A stretch of DNA of 64,000 nucleotides, taken from NCBI GenBank assembly GCA_035538335.1, contig DATLKN010000031.1:1-64000 (forward strand). Direction: 5' to 3'. How positions within the stretch are numbered: the stretch's first letter is position 1; the number at the start of each line of letters is the position of its first letter. The DNA is from AP-15 sp035538335 (GTDB lineage: Bacteria; Pseudomonadota; Alphaproteobacteria; ATCC43930; CGMCC-115725). Both the position numbers and the translations under genes were made by a program. Positions 33,078 through 41,346 of this stretch are shown one piece after another. The notes beneath the pieces are model-generated. The model did no database searches. It was not told the DNA's origin and saw nothing but the letters and a program-made list of their open reading frames with translations.

Positions 33078-33620
33078 ATGCGAATGGCTGTAGATTCCTT
33101 GCAGAAAACAGCGAAAACAGCGGCGGCGGTGGGCGCGGCGCGGCGCCGCGGGCGGCCGTTCCGAAAGGGCGAATCGGGCAATCCCAAGGGGCGCCCGCGC
33201 GGCTCCAGGAACCGTACGACGCAACTCGCCGAACTGTTGCTCGAGGGAGAATCGGAAAGGCTCACCCGCAAGGCCGTGGAACTCGCGCTCGACGGAGACC
33301 CCTACGCGCTGAAGCTCTGCCTCGACCGCCTGATCGCGCCGCGTCGCGAGCGGGCGGTCGAATTCAAACTGCCGCCGATCCGCACGATCGGCGATTTGGA
33401 TACCGCGGTGTCTGCGGTTGCCGCTGCCGTTGCCGCGGGTGAAATAACCCCCGGCGAGGCGGCCGAATTGGCAGGCGCGGTGGAGGCGCTCGGCCGTGTC
33501 CTCGAAAGATGGGCGGCCGACCGCCGCGAGCGCTACTTCTGGGGCGGCGCCAAAGCGCTGGAGAACGATGAAACCGAGGCCCGCGGGCCGCAGGAAGCCG
33601 GCAACATTACAAAATCTTAA
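33078..33620 (+). CDS. DUF5681 domain protein
   Basis: The 180-residue basic protein contains RGRPFRKGESGNPKGRPRGSRNRTTQLAELL near residues 23-53, the hallmark of DUF5681. It is followed by a helical segment (KAVELALDGDPYALKLCLDRL) and an Ala/Glu-rich helical tail. The function of the family is not established; the N-terminus resembles a small nucleic-acid-binding motif and the family often occurs near phage or mobile genes. Here it is divergent from the restriction-modification gene, and the two may have arrived together (inference). GGGA precedes the ATG at 33078; an ATG at 33084 is also possible. Confidence 0.8.
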   Translation: MRMAVDSLQKTAKTAAAVGAARRRGRPFRKGESGNPKGRPRGSRNRTTQLAELLLEGESERLTRKAVELALDGDPYALKLCLDRLIAPRRERAVEFKLPPIRTIGDLDTAVSAVAAAVAAGEITPGEAAELAGAVEALGRVLERWAADRRERYFWGGAKALENDETEARGPQEAGNITKS

Positions 33621-33734
33621 CTACGGGTTTGCCGGCCGCTGCCGTATTTGAGCGCCTCGGCAAGAGCCCCTTTTCTGCGCCGGCCGCGCTGCCGCCGTGC
33701 GGAAGCGGGGCGGCAATCGGGGTGGAGGGCCGGA

Positions 33735-34898
33735 ATGCTGCGGCGGGTTCTCGTTGTCGTTTTCCTGTTGTCGAGCATTGCGGCGGCCGGGGCGGCCGAC
33801 AAGGCGCCTGCCGTCAGCGGCATATTTCTGACGACCCGTTATCCGGCGATGACCGTGCGCGCCGGCCAGCCGGCGACGCTCGACCTCGAGCTGCGCAATT
33901 TCGACCGGCCGCCGGAGAATTTGACGCTCTCCGTGCCGCAGGTCGCGCCGGCTTGGAAGGCGACGATCCTCGGCGGCGGCCAGCCGGTGGCGGCGGCGAT
34001 CGTGACGCCGAACGCGAGCGCGGCGCTGCAGCTGCGCCTCGAGCCGCCGCCGACGGCCGGCCCCGGCACCTACCAGTTCACCGTCGCCGCCGCCGGCGAG
34101 AACACCAATCTGCGGCTGCCGATTACGCTGACGATCGGCAAGGAGCTGCCCGCCAAACTGAAGCTCACGACCGACTTTCCGGACTTGCGCGGCAGCGCGA
34201 CGACCGCCTTCAAATTCAAGGTGACGGTCGCCAACGACAGCGGCCGCGACGCCTCGATCAATTTCGCCGCCGATGCGCCCTCCGGCATGCGCGTCACCTT
34301 CACGCAGGCTTACGGCACGCAAGAGATCACCAGCATCCCGATCAAGGCCGGCAAGTCGAAGGACATCGACGCCTCGGTCAAGCTGCCGCGCGACACCCGC
34401 GCCGGCGCGTACAAGATCGTCATGCACGCGCGCAGCGCCGCCGCCGCCGCCGAGATCCCGCTGTCGATTACGGTGGTCGGCCGGCCGCGCCTGTCGGTGA
34501 CCGGCGAGGGCGGGCGGCTTTCCGGCGAGGCCTTTGCCGGCACGCAGAGCCCGTTGACCCTCTTGGTGCGCAACCGCGGCAGCGCCGTGGCGCGCGACAT
34601 CCGCCTCGATGCGACGGTCCCGGACGGCTGGAAGACGCGCTTCGATCCCAAGACCGTGCCGGCCTTGCCGCCCGGCCGGGTGCAGACCGTCAAGTTGCTG
34701 CTGACGCCGGCCGCCAAGGCGATCGCCGGCGACTACCAGACGACGATCCGCGCCAACGGCTCGCAGGACGTCTCCGACGCCGCCGATTTCCGCATCACGG
34801 TCATGACCTCGACATTGTGGGGCGCGGTCGGGATCGGCATCATCGCCATCTCGCTGCTCGTCGTCGTCTTCGCCGTGGCCCGCTTTGGCCGGCGCTAG
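33735..34898 (+). CDS. Membrane-anchored NEW3-domain protein
   Basis: This 387-residue protein has a signal peptide (MLRRVLVVVFLLSSIAAAGA) and several immunoglobulin-like NEW3 repeats. Examples are TVRAGQPATLDLELRNFDRPPENLTL, FKFKVTVANDSGRDASINF and LTLLVRNRGSAVARDIRLDATVPDGWKTRFDP. A single membrane helix follows near the C-terminus (about 362-382) and the protein ends in RFGRR. It should sit in the periplasm, anchored to the inner membrane. GGAGG 6 bases before the ATG fixes the start. The ABC ATPase and permease genes follow in the same direction, and such trios occur elsewhere, so it is probably the extracytoplasmic part of that exporter. Confidence 0.85.
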   Translation: MLRRVLVVVFLLSSIAAAGAADKAPAVSGIFLTTRYPAMTVRAGQPATLDLELRNFDRPPENLTLSVPQVAPAWKATILGGGQPVAAAIVTPNASAALQLRLEPPPTAGPGTYQFTVAAAGENTNLRLPITLTIGKELPAKLKLTTDFPDLRGSATTAFKFKVTVANDSGRDASINFAADAPSGMRVTFTQAYGTQEITSIPIKAGKSKDIDASVKLPRDTRAGAYKIVMHARSAAAAAEIPLSITVVGRPRLSVTGEGGRLSGEAFAGTQSPLTLLVRNRGSAVARDIRLDATVPDGWKTRFDPKTVPALPPGRVQTVKLLLTPAAKAIAGDYQTTIRANGSQDVSDAADFRITVMTSTLWGAVGIGIIAISLLVVVFAVARFGRR

Positions 34899-34940
34899 CA
34901 CATGTCGGGAACGCGCGCCTGCCTCCGCTGCGCCGCCTCG

Positions 34941-35022
34941 CTTCCCTCCCCCGCAGGCGGGGCAGGGTTAGGGTGCTGCGCCCCCTCCCTTCCCTCCCCC
35001 GCAGGCGGGGGAGGGTTAGGGT
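34941..35022. repeat. Two tandem hairpin repeats, family B
   Basis: Two 34-base units (34941-34974 and 34989-35022) differ at one base. Each has CCCTCCCCCGC-AG-GCGGGG-AGGG followed by TTAGGGTG. They resemble the hairpin at 29845-29870. They lie between the NEW3 gene and the ABC ATPase gene and could reduce read-through inside the operon or stabilise the upstream message. Confidence 0.8.
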
Positions 35023-35062
35023 GGGGGTTGACCCTCCGCTCTGTCCCTTCGGCGAGGCTGTG

Positions 35063-35995
35063 ATGGCCGTCGTCATCGCGGCCGAAGGGCTGACCAAACG
35101 CTACGGCTCGACGCTCGCCGTCGACCGCGTCGATCTGGCGGTCGGCGAGGGCGAGATCGTCGGCATCCTCGGCCCCAACGGGTCCGGCAAGACGACGACG
35201 ATCCTGATGCTGTTGGGGCTGACGGAGCCCTCCGCCGGGCGCGCCGTCGTCGCCGGCTTCGACCCGCTGCGCGAGCCGCTCGAAGTCAAGCGCCGGGTCG
35301 GCTATCTGCCGGATTCGGTCGGCTTCTACGATTGGCTGTCGGCGCGCGACAACCTGTTCTATACCGCCCGGCTCGCCGGGCTCGCGCGCCGCGAGGCCGA
35401 CGAACGCATCGCCGAAGCTATGGCGCGGGTCGGCCTCGCCGATTATGCGCGCGAGCGGGTGGCGACGTTCTCGCGCGGCATGCGCCAGCGCTTGGGGCTC
35501 GCCGAGGTCCTGATGAAGCGTCCGGCGATCGCCGTCCTCGACGAGCCGACGGCAACCCTCGACCCGCATTCGACGCAGGAATTCCTCGACATGATCCGCG
35601 GCCTCAAGGCCGACGGCACGGCGGTGCTTCTGTCCTCGCATCATCTCGACCAGGTGCAGAGCGTGTGCGACCGGGTGGCGCTGTTCAACCGCGGCCGCGT
35701 CGCGCTTTCCGGCAGCGTCGCCGAGCTCGCGCAGCGGGTGCTCGGGGGCGGCCACGTCTTCGACATCGAGCTGCGCGGCGGCGACATGCAGGCCGTCATC
35801 GCCGCCGTGCCGGGCGTCGTGCGCGTGCAGGCGATCGGCCCCGGGGTATACCGGGTCGATTGCGAGCGCGACCTGCGCAGCGAGCTGGCGCGGCAGCTGG
35901 CGCCGATCGCCGAGCTCACCGGGCTGCGCTTTGCCGAGCCGAGCCTCAACGAGGTCTACACCCGCTATTTCGACGAGGTGCGTCATGCGGCGTAG
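35063..35995 (+). CDS. ABC transporter ATP-binding protein
   Basis: This 310-residue protein has one complete ATPase domain: Walker A GPNGSGKTTT (about 37-46), Q-loop region GYLPDSVGFYDWLSARDNL, signature FSRGMRQRLGLAEVL (variant of LSGGQ), Walker B AIAVLDEPTATLDP and the H-loop SSHHLDQV. The C-terminal 90 residues are the accessory domain typical of CcmA/NosF-type exporters. It energises the adjacent permease. The ATG at 35063 has only a weak ribosome site. It overlaps the permease gene by 11 bases. Confidence 0.93.
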   Translation: MAVVIAAEGLTKRYGSTLAVDRVDLAVGEGEIVGILGPNGSGKTTTILMLLGLTEPSAGRAVVAGFDPLREPLEVKRRVGYLPDSVGFYDWLSARDNLFYTARLAGLARREADERIAEAMARVGLADYARERVATFSRGMRQRLGLAEVLMKRPAIAVLDEPTATLDPHSTQEFLDMIRGLKADGTAVLLSSHHLDQVQSVCDRVALFNRGRVALSGSVAELAQRVLGGGHVFDIELRGGDMQAVIAAVPGVVRVQAIGPGVYRVDCERDLRSELARQLAPIAELTGLRFAEPSLNEVYTRYFDEVRHAA

Positions 35996-36938
35996 AGGCT
36001 CGCCCTGGACGGGGCTCGGCGTCGTCCTCTCGAAGGAGACCGCCGACCATCTCTCGGGCGCCCGCATGCGGCTCTTGGAGGCGCTCGTCTTTCTGACCGC
36101 AATCGCCGCCGCCTATACCGCGATCAGAGAGATCCGCGCGACGATCGGGCAGAGCCCGTTCCTGTTCCTGCGGCTGATGACCTTGTCGCAGCGGCCGTTG
36201 CCCTCCTTCATCGCGCTCCTCGGCTTTTTGATCCCGCTGGTCGCGATCGCGCTCGGCTTCGATGCGGTCAACGGCGAGTTCAATCGCCGCACCTTGAGCC
36301 GGGTCTTGGCGCAGCCGATCTACCGCGACGCCCTCTTGCTCGGCAAATTCCTCGCCGGCCTTCTGGCGTTGACGATCGGCCTCTTGTCGCTGTGGCTGTT
36401 GGTGATCGGGCTCGGCCTCTTGCTCCTCGGCCTGCCGCCCAACACCGAAGAGACGATCCGCATGCTCGGCTTTCTCGTCGCCACGATCGCCTATGGCGGG
36501 GTGTGGCTGGCGCTCGCCTTCCTGTTCTCGATCGTCTTTCGCGCGCCGGCGACGGCGGCCTTGGCCTCGCTCGGCTGCTGGCTGTTGTTCGCGCTCTTCT
36601 GGTCGGTGCTGACGCCGATCGCGGCGAACCTGATCGCCGGGCCCTCGCGCGACATCTTCGGCCCCAGCCTGCACTACATCCACACCGAACAGGTGTTGCA
36701 GCGATTGTCGCCGAACACGCTCTATGCCGAGATCGCGCTCGCCCTTCTGCATCCGGCGACGCGCGCGCTGGGGCCGGTGTTTCTGAGCCAGCTGCAAGGC
36801 GCGCTGCTCGGCGAGCCGCTGCCGGTGGCGCAGAGCTTCATCCTCGTCTGGCCGCAGCTGACCGGGCTGATCGCCGCCGTCATTCTTCTCTTCGCGATCG
36901 CCTACGTCGTCTTCCAGCGCCAGGAGATCCGCGCCTAG
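35985..36938 (+). CDS. ABC-2 type permease subunit (NosY-like)
   Basis: The 317-residue protein has six predicted membrane spans: an N-terminal one after LSKETADHLSGARMRLLEALVFLTAI, a cytoplasmic loop with ALGFDAVNGEFNRRTLSRVLAQPIYRDALLLGKFLAG, then four central spans and a last one before VFQRQEIRA. This is the layout of ABC-2 permeases such as NosY. The substrate is unknown; no nos genes are nearby. It starts inside the ATPase gene and its stop (TAG) overlaps the stop of the opposing ProX-like pseudogene at CTAG. Confidence 0.88.
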   Translation: MRRRGSPWTGLGVVLSKETADHLSGARMRLLEALVFLTAIAAAYTAIREIRATIGQSPFLFLRLMTLSQRPLPSFIALLGFLIPLVAIALGFDAVNGEFNRRTLSRVLAQPIYRDALLLGKFLAGLLALTIGLLSLWLLVIGLGLLLLGLPPNTEETIRMLGFLVATIAYGGVWLALAFLFSIVFRAPATAALASLGCWLLFALFWSVLTPIAANLIAGPSRDIFGPSLHYIHTEQVLQRLSPNTLYAEIALALLHPATRALGPVFLSQLQGALLGEPLPVAQSFILVWPQLTGLIAAVILLFAIAYVVFQRQEIRA

Positions 36939-37290
36939 CGTTCGAGCCCGGCGAGGTCGAGGATGATCGGGCGGTGGCCGCAAGCCGCCGCGAAGCGCAG
37001 GAGATCGGCCGGCGCGATCGCGGTCGTGCGGTCGAAAAGCGCGGCGCGCCGAGCCGGTCGGCGAGCCGCTTCAAGTCGATGCGGCGCTCTTCGAGCATGA
37101 CCGCGAGCCACAGCCCGCCTTTCCTGTCCTTCAGAAAGAGGCTCTTGCAATGGCCGCCCGGCAGGCTGCCGCGCAACGCCGTGGCCTCAGCCACCGTGAA
37201 GACCGGCGGATGCTCATAAGTGCGGTGCGCGATGCCGAGCCCGTCGAAGCGGGCGAACAGCTCCTCCGGCGTCAGCGGCGCTCTCGTCAT
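36935..37290 (-). pseudogene. ProX/YbaK-type prolyl-tRNA editing protein, internally deleted and frameshifted
   Basis: From the ATG at 37290 the frame gives a good ProX-like N-terminus: LFARFDGLGIAHRTYEHPPVFTVAEA, LPGGHCKSLFLKDRKGGLWLAVMLEERRIDLKRLADRLGA. Near 37055 the homology jumps to another frame, which supplies TTAIAPADLLRFAAACGHRPIILDL and a stop at 36935. Roughly 55-65 codons of the middle of the domain are missing at the joint. Intact proteins of this family remove alanine wrongly loaded on tRNA-Pro. The deletion removes core strands, so activity is unlikely. A sequencing error alone cannot explain the missing segment. Confidence 0.82.
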
Positions 37291-37368
37291 GCCCCGAAAA
37301 TGCGGCGGCGAGCCGCGCCGCGCAAGCTTTGCAAACGCTCCCTGCGCCCTATATCATGACCGGCGTGA

Positions 37369-37443
37369 GCGGGTGTAGCTCAGGGGTAGAGCACAACCTT
37401 GCCAAGGTTGGGGTCGGGGGTTCGAATCCCCTCGCCCGCTCCA
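37369..37443 (+). tRNA. tRNA-Gly (anticodon GCC)
   Basis: The acceptor arms GCGGGTG and CGCCCGC pair over 7 bp, with encoded CCA at 37441-37443. The D-arm AGCTCAGGGGTAGAGC, the anticodon stem-loop CAACC-TTGCCAA-GGTTG with GCC in the loop, and the T-arm GGGGG-TTCGAAT-CCCCT are all complete. It marks the change from core to accessory gene content. Confidence 0.98.
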
Positions 37444-37554
37444 GATTTCATCAGCAGTATCAAATCATTGCGAGCGGCCCTTCGGGGCGAAGTTGTTTAG
37501 AGCGTAACTTGTCTCCGAGAACCTAACCGGTTTCTAGCCGCTCGGAAGGAGCGC

Positions 37555-37689
37555 GTGCGCGCACGTGCCGTCGGCATCGCTACCGGAGCACAGTATCGCC
37601 GCCTCGACGTCGAAAATCTGGCAATTCACCCCTTCCTGGCGGAAGCCGGCGACTGGGCCGCACTCTCCGCCGACACCGGGAGCCGCTGA
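37555..37689 (+). pseudogene. Fragment of a thioredoxin-reductase-like flavoprotein
   Basis: A 44-codon frame opening at a GTG reads VRARAVGIATGAQYRRLDVENLA. This resembles the segment of large thioredoxin-reductase-type flavoproteins that follows the first FAD domain. About 20 unrelated residues and a stop overlapping the UBP zinc-finger start (TGATG) follow. In other bacteria a UBP zinc-finger gene is often found directly after such a reductase gene. The rest of the reductase is absent, so this looks like a remnant left by the event that joined this DNA to the tRNA-Gly end. Assignment rests on a short match. Confidence 0.45.
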
Positions 37690-37997
37690 TGTCCGACCGA
37701 TGCGCCCATAGCGACGCCATTCGTGACGTGACCCCAAGCGCGCTCGGCTGCGGGGAGTGTTTGAAGATCGGCTCGCCGTGGGTGCATCTCCGATTGTGCC
37801 GGACCTGCGGCCATGTCGGCTGTTGCGACGATTCGCCGAACCGCCACGCCACCAAGCATTTTCACCAGACCGGGCATCCGATCATCGAAGGGTATGACCC
37901 GCCTGAGGGCTGGGGATGGTGTTATGTCGACGAGGTAATGATCGATCTCGGCGATCGGGTGACACCGCACAACGGTCCCATCCCCCGTTACTATTGA
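37689..37997 (+). CDS. UBP-type zinc finger protein
   Basis: This 102-residue protein is essentially a single ZnF-UBP domain. Likely metal ligands are Cys5, His7, Cys21, Cys24, Cys37, Cys40, Cys45 and the histidines in RHATKHFHQTGHP (about 53-63), in the order of the family. In eukaryotes this fold binds the C-terminal Gly-Gly of ubiquitin; in bacteria the stand-alone version has no established role and is often paired with a thioredoxin-reductase-like flavoprotein. Here only a fragment of that partner remains upstream. The start overlaps the stop of that fragment. Confidence 0.9.
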   Translation: MSDRCAHSDAIRDVTPSALGCGECLKIGSPWVHLRLCRTCGHVGCCDDSPNRHATKHFHQTGHPIIEGYDPPEGWGWCYVDEVMIDLGDRVTPHNGPIPRYY

Positions 37998-38106
37998 GCG
38001 CAGAACGGCCGGAATCGGCGTGTGGCGTGAAAAGCCCGCGCCGAGCGAGCCATGAACAGAGATGGGACTTTGAGCGGACCAGCGCACCGACACACCGATG
38101 CACCGA

Positions 38107-39327
38107 TCATTGGCGCCCGGGATCGGGTCCGGGGGGCACGGCTGGGGCCTGAGTACCTTCTGGGCCTTGCGGGCGCGCCCGCCCTAAACCCGGATGTTCC
38201 GGCAATTTCGTCAGCGTGCGGGGAGCGATATCCTTTGCCGGCTCGAACGAGCAGCCGACCCGCTTGCCCAATTCCGCCGGCGAGGCGCGGTCGGGGGTGG
38301 AGACGGCGACTGCCGTTTCGACCGACATTCCCGGTCGGGCGAGGGCGGCGTTGGCGTCGCGCCGGTTGAACCGGATACGCACCGTGAAGCGCCGGACGAT
38401 CTTGGTAAAATTGCCTGTCGCATTGTCGGGAGGGATGAGCGCGAATTCAGCCCCGGCGGCCGGGATGATTGCTTCCACATAGCCGCAGATCGGCTTGTGC
38501 GGATAGGTATCGATATCGATGCGGACCGGGTCGCCAACTTTCATTCGGCCGATCTGCGTCTCGCGGTAGTTGGCCTCGACCCAGAGGTTCTTGATCGGGA
38601 CGATCGAGAGTAGAGGCGTTCCTGCAGTGACGTACTCGCCGACACGCTCCTTGCGGTCGGCGACGATCCCGTCGATCGGCGCCCATACCGCGGTATCGAT
38701 CAAGGCGAACTTGGCCGTCAGCAAGGCTGCCTGCGCGGCGCCGACCTGCGCTTTCGCCACCGCCTCATCGGCGCCGATCACCGCGAGCTGGTTGCGTTCA
38801 TAGGTCAGATTGGCGGTCGCCTGATCGACCGCCGAATGGGCCTTCACCCCAGCCGCCTGGGCGTTGTCGAACGCCGCCTCTGTTCCGAAGCGATCCTTGT
38901 ACAGAGCCGTGGCGCGCATCAGCGTTTTGTCCGAATTCTTCGCCTGCGCCGCCGCCGAGGCGAGTGCCGCTTCCGCCACGGTGATCTTCGACTGTTGCAG
39001 TTCGCGCCTGACTCCGACCTGCGTGAGATCGGCCTTGGCCTGTTCGAGCGCCGCCTCGGCGCGCTCGACGGCCATGCGGAAATCGCGCGGGTCGAGCCGC
39101 ACGACGACATCGGCCGCCTGGACCGGCATACCGTCGTCGAACCGCACTTCGACCGCATAGCCGCTCACCCGCGAGCTGATCGTCGTGATCTCGCCCTGGA
39201 CGTAAGCGTCGTCCGTGGTCTGCACATCGCGCGACCGGTCGTACCAGCGCCAGAAGAAGAAACCGGCCGGAACCACGACGACGATCAGCCCCAGCGCCGC
39301 TGCGATGCGTTTCAAGCCGGCGATCAT
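38107..39327 (-). CDS. emrA: HlyD/EmrA-family membrane fusion protein
   Basis: This 406-residue periplasmic adaptor has one N-terminal membrane helix (ALGLIVVVVPAGFFFWRW), the biotinyl-like half TTDDAYVQGEITTISSRVSGYAVEV, a long coiled-coil hairpin (residues about 90-190) and the second half DTAVWAPIDGIVADRKERVGEYV. LWVEANYRETQIGRMKVGDPVRI is typical of EmrA. It should connect the EmrB-like pump to an outer-membrane channel not seen here. Its ATG overlaps the emrB stop (ATGA). The last 40 residues are Pro/Gly-rich and non-conserved. The symbol is a family-level assignment. Confidence 0.88.
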   Translation of the reverse strand: MIAGLKRIAAALGLIVVVVPAGFFFWRWYDRSRDVQTTDDAYVQGEITTISSRVSGYAVEVRFDDGMPVQAADVVVRLDPRDFRMAVERAEAALEQAKADLTQVGVRRELQQSKITVAEAALASAAAQAKNSDKTLMRATALYKDRFGTEAAFDNAQAAGVKAHSAVDQATANLTYERNQLAVIGADEAVAKAQVGAAQAALLTAKFALIDTAVWAPIDGIVADRKERVGEYVTAGTPLLSIVPIKNLWVEANYRETQIGRMKVGDPVRIDIDTYPHKPICGYVEAIIPAAGAEFALIPPDNATGNFTKIVRRFTVRIRFNRRDANAALARPGMSVETAVAVSTPDRASPAELGKRVGCSFEPAKDIAPRTLTKLPEHPGLGRARPQGPEGTQAPAVPPGPDPGRQ

Positions 39328-40958
39328 CGCTCGCCCCCCGATGCGGTTGCGGGTTTCGCCAACGCGGGCGCGCCTGTTGTGGTGTCATACTTTGGGTACA
39401 GCGGCGGCAACATCAGGACCAACAGCGCCGATACGGCCAATACCGCCGCGACGATGACAAACGCGTCGGCAAAGGCGAGCACGTACGCCTGGTTTGAGAC
39501 GGTTGCCGACAAGGATGCCCACGCCTCTTTGGTCGCCAGCGCCGGATTGCCGTTCATCGCGAGGAAGCTGCCGACCAGCCCGTGAAAGCGCTCGGCGACG
39601 GCGGAACTTGCGTTGTTGACGCTGTCGGTCAGTACAGCCGAATGAAAGTCTTCGCGATCGGTGATCAGCACGCTGATCACCCCGGTTCCGAAGGTTTGTC
39701 CGACAATGCGGCTGAGGTTGAAGAGTGCCGCGGCGGTCGGCCCTTGTTCCGGCTTTACGTCGCGCGTCGAGTAAAATAGGGTCGGCACCAGGAACAGGCC
39801 CTGCCCGAGCCCTACCAGCACCAAGGCAAGACGAAAATCGCTCGCCTGCCATTGCGGCGTCAACCAGGTCGCCGCGGCCGCGCCCGCCGCGAACAGCGCT
39901 AAACCGAGCGACAATGGTTGGCGCGCGTCGCCGTGCTGTGCCCACAGCCAAGCGACAGGAAAGCTCAAGCACTGGGCCCAGAACGTCCAGATATTGACTT
40001 CGGCGATCTGCGGCATCCGATATCCGTGCAAGCGCATCAGTACCTGCGGCACGACGAATGCGGTCATGACGAGGCCGAACCGGTAGAAGGTCGCGATCGT
40101 GACTGCCCAGCCGAATGTCGGAGCCGCGAGCAAACCAAGATCGAGCAGCGGCCGACGCCGCAACAGCAAGAGCAACACAGCCGCCGGGATCGTAATCGCC
40201 GCGACAAGCCCGGCATCGCGGATCGTCCGGTTCTCGAGCCAAAAGAACCGGTCGCCCTGCTTCATGAATAAAATGAATGCGGCGAGCCCGATCGCGAGGA
40301 CGATATAACCGAGCCAGTCGATCTCCGACAGCCGCATCGCGCGCGGCGTCGGGCGCAGCAGCCGCCAGGACGATGCCAGAAATGTCAGGCCCCAGGTGAT
40401 GTCGAAATAATAGAGACCGTGCCAACCCCAACGCTCGGTGACAAATGCACCGGCCGAGGCGTTGAGCGCCGCCGGTGCGGCTGATGCGAAGGCGAATAGC
40501 GAGAGCGCGACATTGCGGCCGGCGCCGGGCGGCAACGTCGCCACGACCGCAACGAACATCAGGACGGATATCGTCCCGCTGCAAAAGCTCTGGATGACGC
40601 GCAGCACGATCAGGCCATCCTCGCCGCGGACAAGAAGGCTCAGGCAGGCGCATGCAACGTAGATGCTGGCGGTGAACATGGCGAGACGGCGCAGCGACAG
40701 AGCGCGCACCAGGAGCGCAGCGATCGGTATGCTGGCGACTTCCGCCATCGTTGCGGCGCATGCGATCCAGGAGGCGTTGTCCGCCGACAGCGAGAAGGCG
40801 CCCCCGATATCGGCGATGTCGAGGTCGACGAGCTGCGAGGAGATCGTCGAACCGACCAATCCGACCGCCATCACGGCGATCGTCGTGGTCGGAACCGAGA
40901 GTGGCGGATGGACGGCGGCGGAGTGCGCCACGCTCGCGTGGGAATCCCGGTCGCTCAT
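39324..40958 (-). CDS. emrB: EmrB-type drug/H+ antiporter (DHA2 MFS family)
   Basis: The 544-residue protein has about 14 membrane spans, the DHA2 size. It begins TTTIAVMAVGLVGSTISSQLVDLDIADIGGAF, which is the EmrB-type motif D1 region, and has ASIPIAALLVRALSLRRLAMFTA and LVGLGQGLFLVPTLFYSTRDVKPEQGPTAAALFNLSRIVGQTFGTGV. It should expel hydrophobic compounds with EmrA. The ATG at 40958 was chosen because the 19 residues upstream continue poorly and lie just beyond the DoxX stop at 40969. It is the last-but-one gene of a minus-strand series beginning near 44.9 kb. Confidence 0.9.
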   Translation of the reverse strand: MSDRDSHASVAHSAAVHPPLSVPTTTIAVMAVGLVGSTISSQLVDLDIADIGGAFSLSADNASWIACAATMAEVASIPIAALLVRALSLRRLAMFTASIYVACACLSLLVRGEDGLIVLRVIQSFCSGTISVLMFVAVVATLPPGAGRNVALSLFAFASAAPAALNASAGAFVTERWGWHGLYYFDITWGLTFLASSWRLLRPTPRAMRLSEIDWLGYIVLAIGLAAFILFMKQGDRFFWLENRTIRDAGLVAAITIPAAVLLLLLRRRPLLDLGLLAAPTFGWAVTIATFYRFGLVMTAFVVPQVLMRLHGYRMPQIAEVNIWTFWAQCLSFPVAWLWAQHGDARQPLSLGLALFAAGAAAATWLTPQWQASDFRLALVLVGLGQGLFLVPTLFYSTRDVKPEQGPTAAALFNLSRIVGQTFGTGVISVLITDREDFHSAVLTDSVNNASSAVAERFHGLVGSFLAMNGNPALATKEAWASLSATVSNQAYVLAFADAFVIVAAVLAVSALLVLMLPPLYPKYDTTTGAPALAKPATASGGER

Positions 40959-40968
40959 GTTGCGTCCT

Positions 40969-41346
40969 TCAACCGGTACCAGTGAGATCGAGTAAGAAAA
41001 CCAACAGCAGCCCACCGACGATCGCCAGATGTTCGAGGCTCGTCGTCAGTTCGCGCCGCAACTCCGCGCCTCGCCGCAGCCAAAAGCGGTGTCCGACCAC
41101 CGTGGCTGCAACCGTAAACCCTGCCAGGAGCAGTGCGCCGACCCAGGCGAAGAACCCGGTCGCGACGAGAAACCCGGCGAAAAGCTGCGTAGAGGCAGTC
41201 GCGGCTGCGAAAGCCGCCGGCCAGGGCAAGCCATCCCCTTTTACCTCGGCAATGCTATCGCTCCAATGCCACAGCTTGTCGATGCCGCTGTAGAGAAACA
41301 CGATAGCTAGACATAGCCGAGCGATCGGAAGCCCATAAGCGATCAT
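40969..41346 (-). CDS. DoxX-family membrane protein
   Basis: This 125-residue protein has four membrane helices with the DoxX pattern: LPIARLCLAIVFLYSGIDKLWHW, LFAGFLVATGFFAWVGALLLAGFTVAATVVGHRFW and a final LAIVGGLLLVFLLDL. Roles reported for the family include quinone-linked redox reactions and stress defence; a specific role cannot be assigned here. The ATG at 41346 overlaps the stop of the upstream MFS gene (ATGA) and is preferred over an ATG at 41352. The emrB start follows 10 bases downstream. Confidence 0.85.
   Translation of the reverse strand: MIAYGLPIARLCLAIVFLYSGIDKLWHWSDSIAEVKGDGLPWPAAFAAATASTQLFAGFLVATGFFAWVGALLLAGFTVAATVVGHRFWLRRGAELRRELTTSLEHLAIVGGLLLVFLLDLTGTG

Noticed and set aside
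34941..35022. Tandem 34-base repeats considered as a CRISPR array
   Set aside because: Only two units, each a self-complementary hairpin, with a 14-base interval and no cas genes in the window.
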